A stretch of 64,000 bases of DNA from the NCBI GenBank assembly GCA_017509605.1, contig JAFWPH010000032.1, positions 41,778 through 105,777 on the forward strand, given 5' to 3'. Below the pieces are notes generated by a model. The model was not told where the DNA came from and searched no databases. It saw only the letters and a list, made by a program, of their open reading frames with translations. Every line of letters begins with the position of its first letter. Within the stretch, counting starts at the first letter, position 1. Positions 41,420 through 51,871 of this stretch are shown piece by piece. The position numbers were made by a program, and so were the translations under genes. The stretch comes from Bacteroidaceae bacterium. Its GTDB lineage: Bacteria; Bacteroidota; Bacteroidia; Bacteroidales; Bacteroidaceae.

Positions 41420-42021
41420 ACACATTCACGCTGATATTAGAAATCCTGGGTACCTTTGCTTTTGCGGTGAGTGGTATCAGGCTTGCCTCGCAAAAACGTT
41501 TCGACCTCTTCGGCGCATACGTTGTAGGGGTGGCCACAGCCATCGGTGGCGGAACCATACGCGACCTCCTTCTCAATATCCCAGTGTTCTGGATGACCAA
41601 CCCTATTTACCTTATACTATCAGGAGTGGCACTGCTTTATGGTTGCATTCCCTCGCGTTACACGATGAAGCAGAGCAACGCTATTCTCGTTTTCGACACG
41701 CTCGGACTGGCACTATTCACGATTGTGGGACTGGAGAAGACCGTTTCTTTGGGATTCCCTTGGTGGACTGCCATTGTCATGGGCACGATTACGGGTGCGG
41801 CTGGTGGTGTGATCCGCGATGTGCTGGTGGGACATGTACCGCTTATCTTCCGTAAGGAAATCTATGCCATAGCCTGTGTCGTTGGTGGTGTGGTGTATTT
41901 CATCTGTCTCAATTTAGGTTTTAATTCTATCATTAGCGGACTTGTTGGCGGTTTGTCTGTGATTCTCGTACGCTACCTGGCAGTCAGATTCCGCCTCTCT
42001 TTGCCACTTCTTCCCAAATGA
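41416..42021 (+). CDS. TRIC-type cation channel family membrane protein (UPF0126)
   Basis: 201 residues with about seven hydrophobic helices. It contains two copies of the UPF0126/YadS repeat, marked by GGGTIRDLLL and AAGGVIRDVL. Structures of relatives are trimeric K+-permeable channels, and some members have been linked to glycine transport. It overlaps the mltF-like gene by 4 bp, so it is translationally coupled to it. Why the two are paired is not clear. Confidence 0.88.
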   Translation: MNTFTLILEILGTFAFAVSGIRLASQKRFDLFGAYVVGVATAIGGGTIRDLLLNIPVFWMTNPIYLILSGVALLYGCIPSRYTMKQSNAILVFDTLGLALFTIVGLEKTVSLGFPWWTAIVMGTITGAAGGVIRDVLVGHVPLIFRKEIYAIACVVGGVVYFICLNLGFNSIISGLVGGLSVILVRYLAVRFRLSLPLLPK

Positions 42022-42122
42022 CAAGACAGAATACTTGTCTCTTGAATGTGTCAAAGGTTGTCCTTTTTGTTACAAATAATGTTTTTTCGCTTGGAAAAAG
42101 CGGATATATGCAAATAATTCGG

Positions 42123-42130
42123 TAAATTTG
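42123..42130 (+). promoter_or_regulatory. Promoter -7 box of the GH51 gene
   Basis: TAAATTTG, exact consensus, 30 bp before ATG 42161; it rules out the in-frame TTG at 42128 as start. Confidence 0.5.
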
Positions 42131-42160
42131 CCTAAAACCAATCAATCAAAACCTAAATAT

Positions 42161-44167
42161 ATGAATAAAAGAATAACAATTACCGCTTTGTTTGCGGCGG
42201 CCACATTGAACCTTTGTGCGCAGAAACCCATGAGTGCGCCTAAGGGTGGCAAGGCTATCAGCGATGAGTTAATAGGTATCTTTTTTGAGGACATCAGTTC
42301 ATCGGCCGATGGAGGACTTAATGCTGAACTCCTGAAAAACGGTTCTTTCGAGTTTAATCTCAACGAACGTGATGGATGGGGACCTACCACTGCGTGGAAG
42401 ATTATCCGCCCTGGCCACTCACTGGGTAGTGTTGAAAACCGTATGGACAACCCTCTCCATTCCAACAACGCCAATTACCTTCGCTTGAATGTGGAGCGTG
42501 TAAAAGAGTATTACGACTATAATGGTTGGAAGGGATACGGTTTGCAGAACGATGGTTATGACGGCATTCCCGTGAAAGCCGGCGCTCAGTTCGACTTCTC
42601 CGTTTTCCTGCGGAATGTGGGTTCTGCCAAGCAAGTCCGTGTAGTTTTGGGACAACCACAGGGATGGGGCAGGGATCCGAAAATCCTGGCTGAGGCAACT
42701 TTCGAGGCCAACAACCCTGCGTGGAACAAATATACGGCTACTCTGACGGCGACAGAAGACTGCAAGAATGCCATTTTGCAGATATTGATTCTGAACACTG
42801 GTATCATAGACATCGATCAGGTGTCGCTCATGCCAAAGGACACTTATATGGGACATGGTCTCCGCAAGGACCTTGTCCAGGCTTTGGCAGACTTGAACCC
42901 GAGATTCATGCGCTTCCCGGGTGGTTGCGTGGTTCACGGTGGTGGTGATGGTTTCTGGAATACCTACCGTTGGAAGACCACTATCGGTCCAGTGGAGCAG
43001 CGTCGCCAGTTGAAGAACACATGGGGTTACCACCAGTCGGTTCAACTCGGCTACTATGAGTATTTCCAACTGTGTGAAGACCTCAAGATGGCTCCACTGC
43101 CTATCCTCCCTTGCGGTGTTTCGTGCCAAGGTACTAATGGTGGATGGAGCATGAAGACACAGGCACAGGATGTGGTTCCAATGTCGGAGATGGACGAGTG
43201 GGTGGACGAAGCGCTTGACCTCATCGAATGGGCCAATGGCGATCCCGCCACTTCCAAATGGGCCAAGATGCGCGCTGATGCAGGACATCCCAAACCATTC
43301 GGTCTGAAGTACTTAGGCATAGGTAATGAGGAGAAAATCACACCTGAGTTCTGCGAGCGTTTCAAGTATATGTATGATAAGATTGTCAAGGCTCATCCCG
43401 AAATCGTTATCGTAGGTACGGCTGGTCCTGGTTCACACCCCGGCAACCCCGACTTCGACAATGGATGGAAGTTTGCTGAGGAGTTAGGTCTGCCCATCCT
43501 CGACGAGCACTACTATGAGCCTAACAGCTACTTCCTCAAATCACGCCAATACGATAAGTATCCTCGCAACCGCAAGACAAAGGTTTATCTGGGTGAATAT
43601 GCTGCCAAGGACAAGAAACTTATCGACGCATTGGCAGAAGGTCTCTATCTGCTGCATGTGGAAAGGAATGGTGATGTGGTCTGCATGACATCCTACGCAC
43701 CGCTTTTTGCCCGCAAGGAAGCCACTAACTGGAATCCTGACCTGATTTATTTCGACAACGAGCGTCCTTATCTGACTTGCAGCTACTATGTGCAGCAGAT
43801 GTTCGGACAGTCGGCAGGACAGTACTACTATGGTGACTGCGTAAGCTTTGAGGGTGATGCCCCCAAAGTGGAACAGCCTGTAGAAGGCAGCCACTATGGT
43901 CAGTCGGTTGTGCTCAATACCAAGACACGTCGTCTCTTTGTGAAGATCTGTAATGCCAGTGGTGAGGCCAAGAAGGCCAATATCAATCTGTCGCGTTTCG
44001 GCATCAAACAAGCTGCCACAAAGACAACCATTGCTGGTAATGCTAACGACGAGAACAATTACGATGCCCAGCCAATCGAGCCCAAGAAAGAACAGATGAA
44101 GACTGGCAAGAAATTCTCTCTCGACCTTGCACCTTATTCAATGGTTATGCTTGAGTACGCACTGTAA
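42161..44167 (+). CDS. GH51 alpha-L-arabinofuranosidase
   Basis: 668 residues from ATG 42161 (signal peptide ending LNLCAQ). An N-terminal part at about 10-240 includes a CBM4-like insertion (GAQFDFSVFLRNVG). The TIM barrel carries the family motifs RFPGGCVVHGGG, acid/base Glu in LGIGNEEK and nucleophile Glu in VYLGEYAAKD. The C-terminal beta domain ends LDLAPYSMVMLEY. It releases arabinose from arabinoxylan or arabinan fragments. It complements the GH43 at 31465; the two are 9 kb apart and separately transcribed. Convergent GH2 gene follows. Confidence 0.92.
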   Translation: MNKRITITALFAAATLNLCAQKPMSAPKGGKAISDELIGIFFEDISSSADGGLNAELLKNGSFEFNLNERDGWGPTTAWKIIRPGHSLGSVENRMDNPLHSNNANYLRLNVERVKEYYDYNGWKGYGLQNDGYDGIPVKAGAQFDFSVFLRNVGSAKQVRVVLGQPQGWGRDPKILAEATFEANNPAWNKYTATLTATEDCKNAILQILILNTGIIDIDQVSLMPKDTYMGHGLRKDLVQALADLNPRFMRFPGGCVVHGGGDGFWNTYRWKTTIGPVEQRRQLKNTWGYHQSVQLGYYEYFQLCEDLKMAPLPILPCGVSCQGTNGGWSMKTQAQDVVPMSEMDEWVDEALDLIEWANGDPATSKWAKMRADAGHPKPFGLKYLGIGNEEKITPEFCERFKYMYDKIVKAHPEIVIVGTAGPGSHPGNPDFDNGWKFAEELGLPILDEHYYEPNSYFLKSRQYDKYPRNRKTKVYLGEYAAKDKKLIDALAEGLYLLHVERNGDVVCMTSYAPLFARKEATNWNPDLIYFDNERPYLTCSYYVQQMFGQSAGQYYYGDCVSFEGDAPKVEQPVEGSHYGQSVVLNTKTRRLFVKICNASGEAKKANINLSRFGIKQAATKTTIAGNANDENNYDAQPIEPKKEQMKTGKKFSLDLAPYSMVMLEYAL

Positions 44168-44189
44168 GACTTTTCTTAGACATATTTAC

Positions 44190-44231
44190 AATAAGGAGGG
44201 GGTAGATTTGCAGTTCTACCCCCTCCTTATT
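44190..44231. terminator. Bidirectional terminator between GH51 and GH2
   Basis: 17-bp perfect stem: left arm 44190-44206 (AATAAGGAGGGGGTAGA), 8-nt loop, right arm 44215-44231. Serves both convergent genes. Confidence 0.85.
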
Positions 44232-44244
44232 ATATTAAAATCAT

Positions 44245-46680
44245 TCACTTTGTTGTGACATGAATAGTGCCTGTTTTCAACCCATCGGAAATAACTCTCA
44301 GTGTGAGGGTAGAAGGATTGTGGCCGCTCTGAATCAACAGTTGGGCCAGTCCATTGAAGGCTGGAATCTGAAATTCCTTGCAGTCATTGTCTTTCGGATG
44401 GTCGGCGCCGAGATATGCCGGGTCGCCATTTCCTGCACCGATGATGTGCCCATCACCCTCAAGGCGGAAAGTAAGTGGCAGGCAGGCATCAGGAACTATA
44501 CGTCCTTTGTCGTCTTGAATCTCTATTGTAATCACCGCTATATCGCGACCGTCGGCTGTGATGGTCTGTCGGTCTGTTTTCGGTACCACCTGAGCTGCGG
44601 GTTTTGTGGTCTCAATGGTTTCGGTAAGGATTTTCTTTCCATTCTTATAACCTGTGGCAACAACCTTTCCTGGTTGATAGACTGCCTTCCATTTCAAGTG
44701 GCCGTTCTTGGGCATCGTTTGTCGGCCTAGTTTATGTCCGTTCACCGTCAGTTCCACCTCGTCACAGTTACTGTAGGCCCACAGTTCTATTTCTTCTCCT
44801 TCATGTCCTGATAAGTTCCAATGGGGGAAGATGTGCAAAGTTGGCTCTTCGGTCCACCAAGAACGGAGGTACCATGCCTCGTCTTTCCAGAAACCGCAGT
44901 AGTCAAGGATGCCGAATTCAGAATCGGTGGCGGGATAGGATAGGGGATTGGGCTCTCCTCGATAGTCGAAACCAGTCCAGAAGAAGACGCCAGCACCCCA
45001 TGGACGTTTGGCGTAGAACTGCCAGCCGCGTTCTATCACGTTCTCGATGTGATGATGAGTTGTGTCGCGGTTCATCGACACCATATGTCCTGGCTGGTCG
45101 GACGAATTGAAATAGACACCACGTGTACCGCAACCAGTGGTTTCCTCAGTGCCGACAATCTTCCATGACGGGTTGTCTTTCTTGCGCTGGTCTACATTGT
45201 TCTGCATGATATAATTGAAGCCTACCACATCGAGTCCCTTGATCATCTCACCACCGCCTGCATTGGCAATGGTGGAATGGCGCGTCGGGTCTAGCAGATG
45301 TGTGTACTCTCGCATCGCTTCGGCTACTCGTCGGCCCTGTATCGTGTTCTCCATACCCCATTCTTCATTACCGTCGCTCCAGAGAATGACACAAGGGTGG
45401 TTGCGGTCGCGGCGTATCATGTTCTCCAGAAGTCGCTGATGCTCAACGTTGATACCTGATAGACGGTTCTCATCGATGACCAATATCCCTTCACGGTCGC
45501 AGATGTCGAGCAAAGATGGTGTCATCGGATGATGAGAAGCTCGATAAGCATTGCAACCTAATTCCTTTATTCGTTTGATTCGCCAAGCTTGCAGAGCATC
45601 AGGAATAGCCGCACCTACACCTGCATGGTCCTGATGCATGTTGACGCCTTTTAACTTCAATGGCTTTCCATTAAGCAGAAAACCGTGGTCAGCATCAAAC
45701 TCCACTTGGCGGATGCCTGTTGTCGTCACATAGACATCACTTACCTTGCCATCGACTATGACGGTTGTCTCTACTTTATACAAATAGGGGTCTATGGTGC
45801 TCCACAGGTGGGGTTGGTTGACGGTTATCTGTTGTTGGCAGGCAAGGGTTTGCTTGGCCGCTATAGTCAAGGTTGCTCTGTTGCTTTTAGCTACTTCTTG
45901 TCCTTCTGCATTCAGAAGACGCTGTTCTACTTGACAGGTCTGGGCCATTAAAGAATGGTTGTTCACCTCAGTGTCTATATGCAATCGGGCTTGTGCATAG
46001 GGCTGTTGAAGGTCTGCATAAACAAATGTTCCAAAGGGTATTACACTCACTGCTGCAGATTTCAGAAGCCAAACATCGCGATAGACACCTCCACCTTCAT
46101 AGAACCATCCTTCTTCCAATGTGGCATCGGCGCGAACACAGAGCAAATTGTCGCCACCATAGTTGACGTATTCTGTGACGTCATACACTTGAGTGGCATA
46201 GCCGCTGGGCTCTGTACCCATATAAAAACCGTTAAACCAAACCCTGGCATTGCGGAACACACCATCCATCTGTACGCTGATGCGCTTCCCAAGATCTTCC
46301 TCAGGAATGTTGATGGTCTTCCGATACCAGCCCACGCTGGTCTCTGGAAACTTCCAACCTACTGTCTTATAGCCATGTGAATGGCTGGCTTGAGGATGAT
46401 AAGGCAAGGTTGTCACCCAATCATGAGGGATGGTGACATGCTGCCATGACGAGTCGTCAAACTTTGCAGAATAGGGACCCTCGTTGTGAATGGAGTTGGC
46501 TTTTGTCAGGTAGTTGAAATACTCAGTGCCACATCCAAAGTCTTTGGCTGGGTCGGAGGCATTACCGAATGCGAATCTCCAACCCTCGTCAAGTAGGATT
46601 TTCTCTCTCACGCTCTGCGCATTCGCGCAGATTGTCATCATGAATGCCATTACAGCATAGAGGATACGTGTGCTTGTCAT
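44245..46680 (-). CDS. GH2 family beta-galactosidase-like enzyme
   Basis: 811 residues. Signal peptide ending CANAQ. Sugar-binding domain (GWYRKTINIPEED, VWFNGFYMG), Ig-like domain, TIM barrel with acid/base Glu in WSDGNEEWG and candidate nucleophile Glu in VGTEETTGCG. It then has a DUF4982-type and an invasin-like Ig domain (WAYSNCDEVELTVNGHKLG, ITADGRDIAVITIEIQD). This layout is common in Bacteroidota exo-beta-galactosidases. Probably periplasmic. Own promoter at 46770-46777; substrate not assignable. Confidence 0.88.
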   Translation of the reverse strand: MTSTRILYAVMAFMMTICANAQSVREKILLDEGWRFAFGNASDPAKDFGCGTEYFNYLTKANSIHNEGPYSAKFDDSSWQHVTIPHDWVTTLPYHPQASHSHGYKTVGWKFPETSVGWYRKTINIPEEDLGKRISVQMDGVFRNARVWFNGFYMGTEPSGYATQVYDVTEYVNYGGDNLLCVRADATLEEGWFYEGGGVYRDVWLLKSAAVSVIPFGTFVYADLQQPYAQARLHIDTEVNNHSLMAQTCQVEQRLLNAEGQEVAKSNRATLTIAAKQTLACQQQITVNQPHLWSTIDPYLYKVETTVIVDGKVSDVYVTTTGIRQVEFDADHGFLLNGKPLKLKGVNMHQDHAGVGAAIPDALQAWRIKRIKELGCNAYRASHHPMTPSLLDICDREGILVIDENRLSGINVEHQRLLENMIRRDRNHPCVILWSDGNEEWGMENTIQGRRVAEAMREYTHLLDPTRHSTIANAGGGEMIKGLDVVGFNYIMQNNVDQRKKDNPSWKIVGTEETTGCGTRGVYFNSSDQPGHMVSMNRDTTHHHIENVIERGWQFYAKRPWGAGVFFWTGFDYRGEPNPLSYPATDSEFGILDYCGFWKDEAWYLRSWWTEEPTLHIFPHWNLSGHEGEEIELWAYSNCDEVELTVNGHKLGRQTMPKNGHLKWKAVYQPGKVVATGYKNGKKILTETIETTKPAAQVVPKTDRQTITADGRDIAVITIEIQDDKGRIVPDACLPLTFRLEGDGHIIGAGNGDPAYLGADHPKDNDCKEFQIPAFNGLAQLLIQSGHNPSTLTLRVISDGLKTGTIHVTTK

Positions 46681-46769
46681 ATAGTTATCGTTTATTAGTT
46701 TTCAGTATGATGTGGTTTCAATGAAATGTTCAGGTCCTTCATCGGGATGTTGGAATCAGATAGTAACTA

Positions 46770-46777
46770 CAAATTTA
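46770..46777 (-). promoter_or_regulatory. Promoter -7 box of GH2 gene
   Basis: Reads TAAATTTG on minus, exact consensus. A TTTG lies 24 bp upstream (plus 46802-46805), slightly wide spacing. Confidence 0.5.
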
Positions 46778-46890
46778 CAAAATATAACAAGAAAAGGCTA
46801 ACAAATCCATCTTATTCCTTGAAGATATGGGAATATGCATTGTAAAAAGTTAAAATAGAATCATCATGACAATGCATAGACAAAAAAAGG

Positions 46891-46917
46891 TCCCACTGTA
46901 TCGAGTACAATGGGACG
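46891..46917 (-). terminator. Terminator of the glycogen operon
   Basis: GTCCCACTGTA at 46891-46901 pairs with TACAATGGGAC at 46907-46917 (one G.U). On minus it is followed by a run of seven T (plus 46884-46890 region). Confidence 0.8.
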
Positions 46918-47016
46918 ATTTTGTATTTACGTTGAAACCCAAGTAGGGTCTCTGCCTTATCTAATATATCCAGAATGTTATGCGGACAACTATTAAAATG
47001 GCGGAAAGCCAATCTA

Positions 47017-49584
47017 TTAGTTATACCACTTCACATAACAGAAGTCCTGGCGATGTGGCAGGTCGTCGTTCTTGGGGAACATACGGTAAGCCACCTTGAA
47101 ACTGCCGGCATTCTGGATGCAGTGTGAGCACTCAAGGCAATAGATGTTGCCTTCGTTGCCAATCACCTTGAAAGGCTCGGCGGAATAGACGTGGTCCTTG
47201 CCGTCCTTGTCGGTGCGGATGGTCACGAGTTCCATACCAATGGCATCGTTCAGCCCCTGCTCGTCGATGTAGAAGCGGATCTTGTATTTCTTACCACTTT
47301 GAACCACACCGTTGATGATGTCGCTTTCTTTTTCAGTCTTCACCACATTGATGGCATCCCATTTCTCTGCTACAGCTTCTTTCCAGCGTGCGATTTCGCG
47401 AGCCTTGGCATAGTTGTTGGCATTGATGAGTTTTGAACGCTCTGCCAGCTTGCAGTAGAACTTATCGTAGTAGTCGTCGAGTTGACGCTTCATCGTGTAG
47501 TGAGGAGCGATTTGTGCGATAGAATTCTTCACAGTGCGAATCCATCCCTCGCTGTAGCCCTTGGCGTTGCGAGCGTAGTAGAGCGGTAGGATCTCGTTCT
47601 CGAGCAAGCTGTAGATAGTGGCTGCGTCGAGCTGATCCTGATGTTCCTGATTCTGGTAGGTGCGCTTGTCTGTCAAAGCCCATCCTGCGCCCTCGCGATA
47701 GCCCTCAAGCCACCATCCGTCGAGTACGGAGAGGTTCACCACACCATTCATCAGGGCCTTCTCGCCTGAAGTACCTGAGGCCTCAAGCGGACGGGTAGGG
47801 GTGTTCATCCAGATATCCACACCTGTCACCAAGCGGCGAGCCAGTTTCATGTCGTAGTTCTCGAGGAAAATAATCTTGCCCAAGAACTCAGGACGGCGGC
47901 TGATTTCGTAAATCTTCTTGATGAGTCCCTGTCCGGCACCGTCATGTGGATGAGCCTTACCGGCGAAGAGGAACTGCACGGGGTAGTTCGGGTTGTTGAC
48001 AATCTTGGCCAGACGGTCGAGGTCGGAGAAGAGCAGGTGTGCGCGCTTATAAGTGGCAAAGCGACGTGCGAAACCGATGAGCAGTGCGTTGGGGTTGATC
48101 TTCTCTACGATGGAGACGATACGTGAGGGGTCACCCTGGTTCTTGAGCCAATCCTCACGGAAGGCCTTGCGGATGTATTCGATAAGTTTGTTCTTCAGCG
48201 CAAGACGGGTGTTCCAGACCACCTCGTCGGGTACTGTGTAGATTTTCTCCCACAATGTGGCGTTGCTCTGGTCGTTAATGTAGTTCTTGTCGAAATACTG
48301 TCCATAGACATTTCTCCATTCAGAGGCAGTCCATGTGGGGAAGTGCACGCCGTTGGTGACGTAGCCCACGTTGTCGAGCTCCTCGGGGAAGTAGCCCTTC
48401 CAGATGGTTGAGAACATGTTTTTCGACACCTTTCCGTGAAGCCAGCTCACGCCGTTGACCCATGCGCATGTGTTGCATGCGAAAGTGGACATGCAGAACT
48501 TCTCATTGGGGTCGTCGGGGTTGGTGCGTCCCATGCCGATAAACTCGTCCCAAGTGATGCCGAGCTGCTCTGGGTAAGATCCCATGTATTTGCCGAAGAG
48601 GCTGGGGTCGAAATAGTCATGACCGGCCGGTACTGGAGTGTGCACGGTGTAGAGTGATGAGGCGCGTACCACCTCGATAGCCTCGTTGAAAGTCAGTCCA
48701 TCAGCGATGTAGTCCACGAGACGCTGCACGTTGCAGAGTGCGGCGTGTCCTTCGTTGCAGTGGTAGATGTCTTTCTTGATGCCCAGTTTCTTGAGGGTAA
48801 GCACACCGCCGATGCCGAGGAGTATCTCCTGCTTGATGCGGTTTTCCCAATCACCTCCGTAAAGTGAGTGTGTGATTCCACGGTCCCACTCACTGTTCAT
48901 CTCATTGTCTGTGTCGAGCAGGTAGAGCTTGATGCGTCCCACGTTCACGCGCCATACGTATGCATGTACAGTATAGTTGTTGTAGGGAACATCAACCACC
49001 AGCGGCATACCGTTTTCGTCGAGTTGGCGCTCGATGGGAAGTGTGTCGAAGTTCTGTGCCTCGTACTTGGCTACCTGCTGACCATCCATAGAGAGTGTCT
49101 GGGTGAAATAACCATATCGGTAGAGGAAACCCACGGCGCACATATCAACGTTGCTGTCGGAAGCCTCTTTCAGATAGTCACCAGCGAGGATGCCCAGGCC
49201 ACCAGAGTAAATCTTCAGCACGTGGCTCAGACCGTACTCCATGCACAGGTAGGCCACAGAGGGGCGTTTCTTGTCGGGTTTCACGTCCATGTACGCGCGG
49301 AATTCCTTGTAGAGATTGTTCACGCGCTCTATATAGTCTGGATGTGAGGTCAATTCCTCCATCTTCTCATAGCTCATGCGTGCGAGCATAAGCACGGGAT
49401 TTTGTGACACTTCGTTCCAGAGGTCTGGATCAAGGTCTCTGAAAAGTTCCTTTGCTTCGTGCGACCATGCCCACCACAAGTTGTGTGCGATCTCGTCAAG
49501 AGGTTGCAGGGGGGTTGGAATGTTAGACTTTACGCTAATCTCCCTCCAATTAGGGTGATTAGCATTGCTTGCCTTAATAGTCAT
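47017..49584 (-). CDS. glgP: Alpha-glucan (glycogen) phosphorylase
   Basis: 855 residues. Has the N-terminal DUF3417 region ([15 protein letters not shown]) of the short alpha-glucan phosphorylase subgroup. The catalytic GT35 part includes [18 protein letters not shown] and the pyridoxal phosphate lysine in [13 protein letters not shown]. The final 90 residues form an extra beta domain ([13 protein letters not shown]). It releases glucose 1-phosphate from glycogen or maltodextrin in the cytoplasm. It lies 30 bp behind the glycogen synthase gene, so synthesis and breakdown are in one operon. Confidence 0.93.
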   Translation of the reverse strand: MTIKASNANHPNWREISVKSNIPTPLQPLDEIAHNLWWAWSHEAKELFRDLDPDLWNEVSQNPVLMLARMSYEKMEELTSHPDYIERVNNLYKEFRAYMDVKPDKKRPSVAYLCMEYGLSHVLKIYSGGLGILAGDYLKEASDSNVDMCAVGFLYRYGYFTQTLSMDGQQVAKYEAQNFDTLPIERQLDENGMPLVVDVPYNNYTVHAYVWRVNVGRIKLYLLDTDNEMNSEWDRGITHSLYGGDWENRIKQEILLGIGGVLTLKKLGIKKDIYHCNEGHAALCNVQRLVDYIADGLTFNEAIEVVRASSLYTVHTPVPAGHDYFDPSLFGKYMGSYPEQLGITWDEFIGMGRTNPDDPNEKFCMSTFACNTCAWVNGVSWLHGKVSKNMFSTIWKGYFPEELDNVGYVTNGVHFPTWTASEWRNVYGQYFDKNYINDQSNATLWEKIYTVPDEVVWNTRLALKNKLIEYIRKAFREDWLKNQGDPSRIVSIVEKINPNALLIGFARRFATYKRAHLLFSDLDRLAKIVNNPNYPVQFLFAGKAHPHDGAGQGLIKKIYEISRRPEFLGKIIFLENYDMKLARRLVTGVDIWMNTPTRPLEASGTSGEKALMNGVVNLSVLDGWWLEGYREGAGWALTDKRTYQNQEHQDQLDAATIYSLLENEILPLYYARNAKGYSEGWIRTVKNSIAQIAPHYTMKRQLDDYYDKFYCKLAERSKLINANNYAKAREIARWKEAVAEKWDAINVVKTEKESDIINGVVQSGKKYKIRFYIDEQGLNDAIGMELVTIRTDKDGKDHVYSAEPFKVIGNEGNIYCLECSHCIQNAGSFKVAYRMFPKNDDLPHRQDFCYVKWYN

Positions 49585-49614
49585 ACTTTTTCTTATTTAA
49601 TTAATGTGAGAATG

Positions 49615-51270
49615 TTATTCTGATTTCTTGTTTCGGGCCTCGGCATGTCTTAGCGCAATGTCATAGGCTTTGTAGTAGTCGGCAATGAAATGCTTCCACA
49701 AAGCTTTCTCTGCTATTGCGGCGGCTTTCTTGCGTGTGGATTCCACTTGTTCGTTGGTCATGTGGGAGAGCTCGATGATGGTGTCGCGGATAATGTTGGC
49801 CACCTCTTCGAAATTGTTGTCGGTGCGGTGAATCACCTTCACACCATCTGTAAGCTCACTGTATCTTCCCTTAAGGCTGTTCACCCAAAGTCCGAATCCT
49901 GCAAGGTCGGTGGTGATACATGGCACATGGAAAGCCACACTCTCAGTCGGGGTGTAGCCCCAAGGCTCATAATAAGAGGGGAAGACGCAAAGGTCATTGC
50001 CAATGAGCAGGTCATAATAGGTTAAGTTGAAGATGCCGTCATCGCCATCGAGATAGCATGGTACAAAGATGACCTTCACATTGTCGCATTTACGGTTGTG
50101 GATGTCGAGCCAGTTGAGTTGGCAGAGCACTCTGTCGGTCTCGGGCTCGTGCAGTTCGTGGGTGATACGCGGGTTGTAGCAAGGGTAGTCATGAGGAATC
50201 CTTGATTCCATACGCATCTGAAGGTCCTCTCTGGGGCCTTTCACCCATGCAGGCACATTGATGAATGCAAGGATGGTGCGTTGCTCATCCGACCATCTGT
50301 ATCTGTTGAGTGCTTCTACAAAGAGGTCGATGCCCTTGTTCTTGTATTCATATCTGCCGCTGGTACTGACAATGAGGGTGTCTTCGGGCAGTTCGTAGCC
50401 TATTACCCGTTCTGCCACCTGAAGCAATGTCTTTCGTGCTTTCTTACGAGTTGAGGCAAACTTGGCACCCTTTGGCACGAAGTCGTTCTCAAAGCCGTTT
50501 TTCAACACGATATCCACTTTCTTGTCAAGCAGTTGCTCACACTCAAGTGCAGTGATGTCGCTCACAGTGGTGAAGCAATCGACATGGTGGGCGGTTTGTT
50601 TCTCTACAGAGTGCTTTGACTGCATGTTCAGCTCCTCTGCCATCTGGTCGCCGTTGTAGGCCTTGAGGTAGTCGTAGAGCGGTTTGTTGTTGCCTGCGAT
50701 GCTTCGTCCGATGCTGGTGGCGTGGGTTGTGAAGATGGTGGCGATTTGTGGCACTGCCTTCTGCAGGTACAGCGCTCCGAGGCAGGTCATCCACTCATGT
50801 GCTTGATAGACAACCTTCTCGTTTTTCTTGATATGGAATCGGTAGAAACTTTCTGCCACTTTGGCCGATGCGATGGAGAACATGGAAGCCTCATTGTAGT
50901 CGCCGTAAGCATGTAGGGAATCAACTTGGAAGTCTTCCCAAGCCTTGGCATAATATTGGTTCATGTGCTCGAAAAAAGGTGTGAAATCGATAAGAATGGC
51001 TATCGGTTCACCTGGAATTTGCCAACGTCCGATACGAATTTCCAGACCTTCTGCACTCTGTGCATGTCTGCGCCATTTGCCAAGCAGATTCTTGTTCTCT
51101 TTGAAGAGTGGGTTTTCCTTGTCTTTCCAAAAGTCGGGTCCTATGAAAAATACCCTGTCAGTCAAAACCTCCTGTAGTGTTTTAGCTCTGGTGGATAATA
51201 CCGTGTAGATACCACCGACTTTATTGCATACCTCCCAACTCGATTCAAAGATGTAATCGGGTTTCATCAT
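49615..51270 (-). CDS. Glycogen synthase, GT3 (eukaryote-like) type
   Basis: 551 residues from ATG 51270 (an upstream in-frame TTG at 51279 is possible). Motifs match family GT3: ESSWEVCNKVGGIYTVLSTRA, VYQAHEWMTCLGALYL, GRYEYKNKGIDLFVEAL and the C-terminal PSYYEPWGYTPTESVAFHVP with its catalytic-region glutamates. It elongates alpha-1,4-glucan from a UDP- or ADP-glucose donor; donor is not decided by sequence. Bacteroidota commonly use this type instead of GlgA. First gene of the operon with glgP. Confidence 0.9.
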   Translation of the reverse strand: MMKPDYIFESSWEVCNKVGGIYTVLSTRAKTLQEVLTDRVFFIGPDFWKDKENPLFKENKNLLGKWRRHAQSAEGLEIRIGRWQIPGEPIAILIDFTPFFEHMNQYYAKAWEDFQVDSLHAYGDYNEASMFSIASAKVAESFYRFHIKKNEKVVYQAHEWMTCLGALYLQKAVPQIATIFTTHATSIGRSIAGNNKPLYDYLKAYNGDQMAEELNMQSKHSVEKQTAHHVDCFTTVSDITALECEQLLDKKVDIVLKNGFENDFVPKGAKFASTRKKARKTLLQVAERVIGYELPEDTLIVSTSGRYEYKNKGIDLFVEALNRYRWSDEQRTILAFINVPAWVKGPREDLQMRMESRIPHDYPCYNPRITHELHEPETDRVLCQLNWLDIHNRKCDNVKVIFVPCYLDGDDGIFNLTYYDLLIGNDLCVFPSYYEPWGYTPTESVAFHVPCITTDLAGFGLWVNSLKGRYSELTDGVKVIHRTDNNFEEVANIIRDTIIELSHMTNEQVESTRKKAAAIAEKALWKHFIADYYKAYDIALRHAEARNKKSE

Positions 51271-51316
51271 CTTGATCAATGTATGTTGTTCTTTATACCT
51301 TAAATGAAATCGGGTG

Positions 51317-51324
51317 CAAAGTTA
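51317..51324 (-). promoter_or_regulatory. Promoter -7 box of the glycogen operon
   Basis: Reads TAACTTTG on minus, exact consensus, 46 bp upstream of ATG 51270. Confidence 0.5.
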
Positions 51325-51409
51325 CATAAAAAAAACATATTATTGAAATTCTTAACGCTTTTTCTATGTGTTTTAACGTATTATGTTTCTTTTAAGGAGG
51401 AAAAGAAGG

Positions 51410-51442
51410 CTTTTTTGCAAAGAGTGAGTCTTTGCAAAAAAG
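51410..51442. terminator. Hairpin terminator after small membrane protein gene
   Basis: CTTTTTTGCAAAGA at 51410-51423 pairs perfectly with TCTTTGCAAAAAAG at 51429-51442. On minus it starts 8 nt after the stop codon at 51450, and its right arm supplies the T-tract. Confidence 0.75.
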
Positions 51443-51449
51443 TGGCTGT

Positions 51450-51779
51450 TCATCGCTGTTCCACGTTGAAAAGCATGTTGTCCTTGAACTCGAGCTTGAG
51501 GTTTTTATTGGCGGCTTCACTATGGAGCTTGTACTCATAGGTGTGGTATTCAGAGCCTGCGATGGAGTATGTATGGTATTTCTGTGGTTTGCCCAGCAAT
51601 AATTCCACGGAGTCGATGGGCATGTGGGTGTGGATGGTGACCGTGTTGCTGTCGGTGACAATCTCATACCGTTGAATGTTGTTCGCTTCCTCGAAGGATT
51701 TCGAGAATACGTACGTAAGGCCTATGGCGATGGCTATGCATACCAGCATTGCTATTCCTATATATATGAAAAACTTCAT
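51450..51779 (-). CDS. Small membrane-anchored hypothetical protein
   Basis: 109 residues. One N-terminal hydrophobic helix (IYIGIAMLVCIAIAIGLTYVF, residues 4-24) is followed by a short soluble domain with beta-strand character (VTIHTHMPIDSVELLLGKP, YHTYEYKLHSEA). Either a single-pass membrane protein or one with an uncleaved signal. It has its own -7 box (51807-51814) and hairpin terminator. No family recognised; some resemblance in layout to small SmpA/OmlA-like folds, which is speculative. Confidence 0.6.
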   Translation of the reverse strand: MKFFIYIGIAMLVCIAIAIGLTYVFSKSFEEANNIQRYEIVTDSNTVTIHTHMPIDSVELLLGKPQKYHTYSIAGSEYHTYEYKLHSEAANKNLKLEFKDNMLFNVEQR

Positions 51780-51806
51780 TCCGTGGGTGCGTTAGATGAT
51801 AATATG

Positions 51807-51814
51807 CAAAATTA
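51807..51814 (-). promoter_or_regulatory. Promoter -7 box of the 51450 gene
   Basis: Reads TAATTTTG on minus, exact consensus, 27 bp upstream of the start codon. Confidence 0.5.
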
Positions 51815-51871
51815 CAATTTTATATTGAGTTACGAAGGATTTTTAGAATAAACTCATGAAAGAGAAATGAA

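Larger units (their letters stand above)
46681..47016. other. 336-bp spacer between glgP and GH2
   Basis: Contains only regulatory signals, all on minus: the glgP terminator at 46891-46917 and the GH2 -7 box at 46770-46777. No supported gene. Confidence 0.6.
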
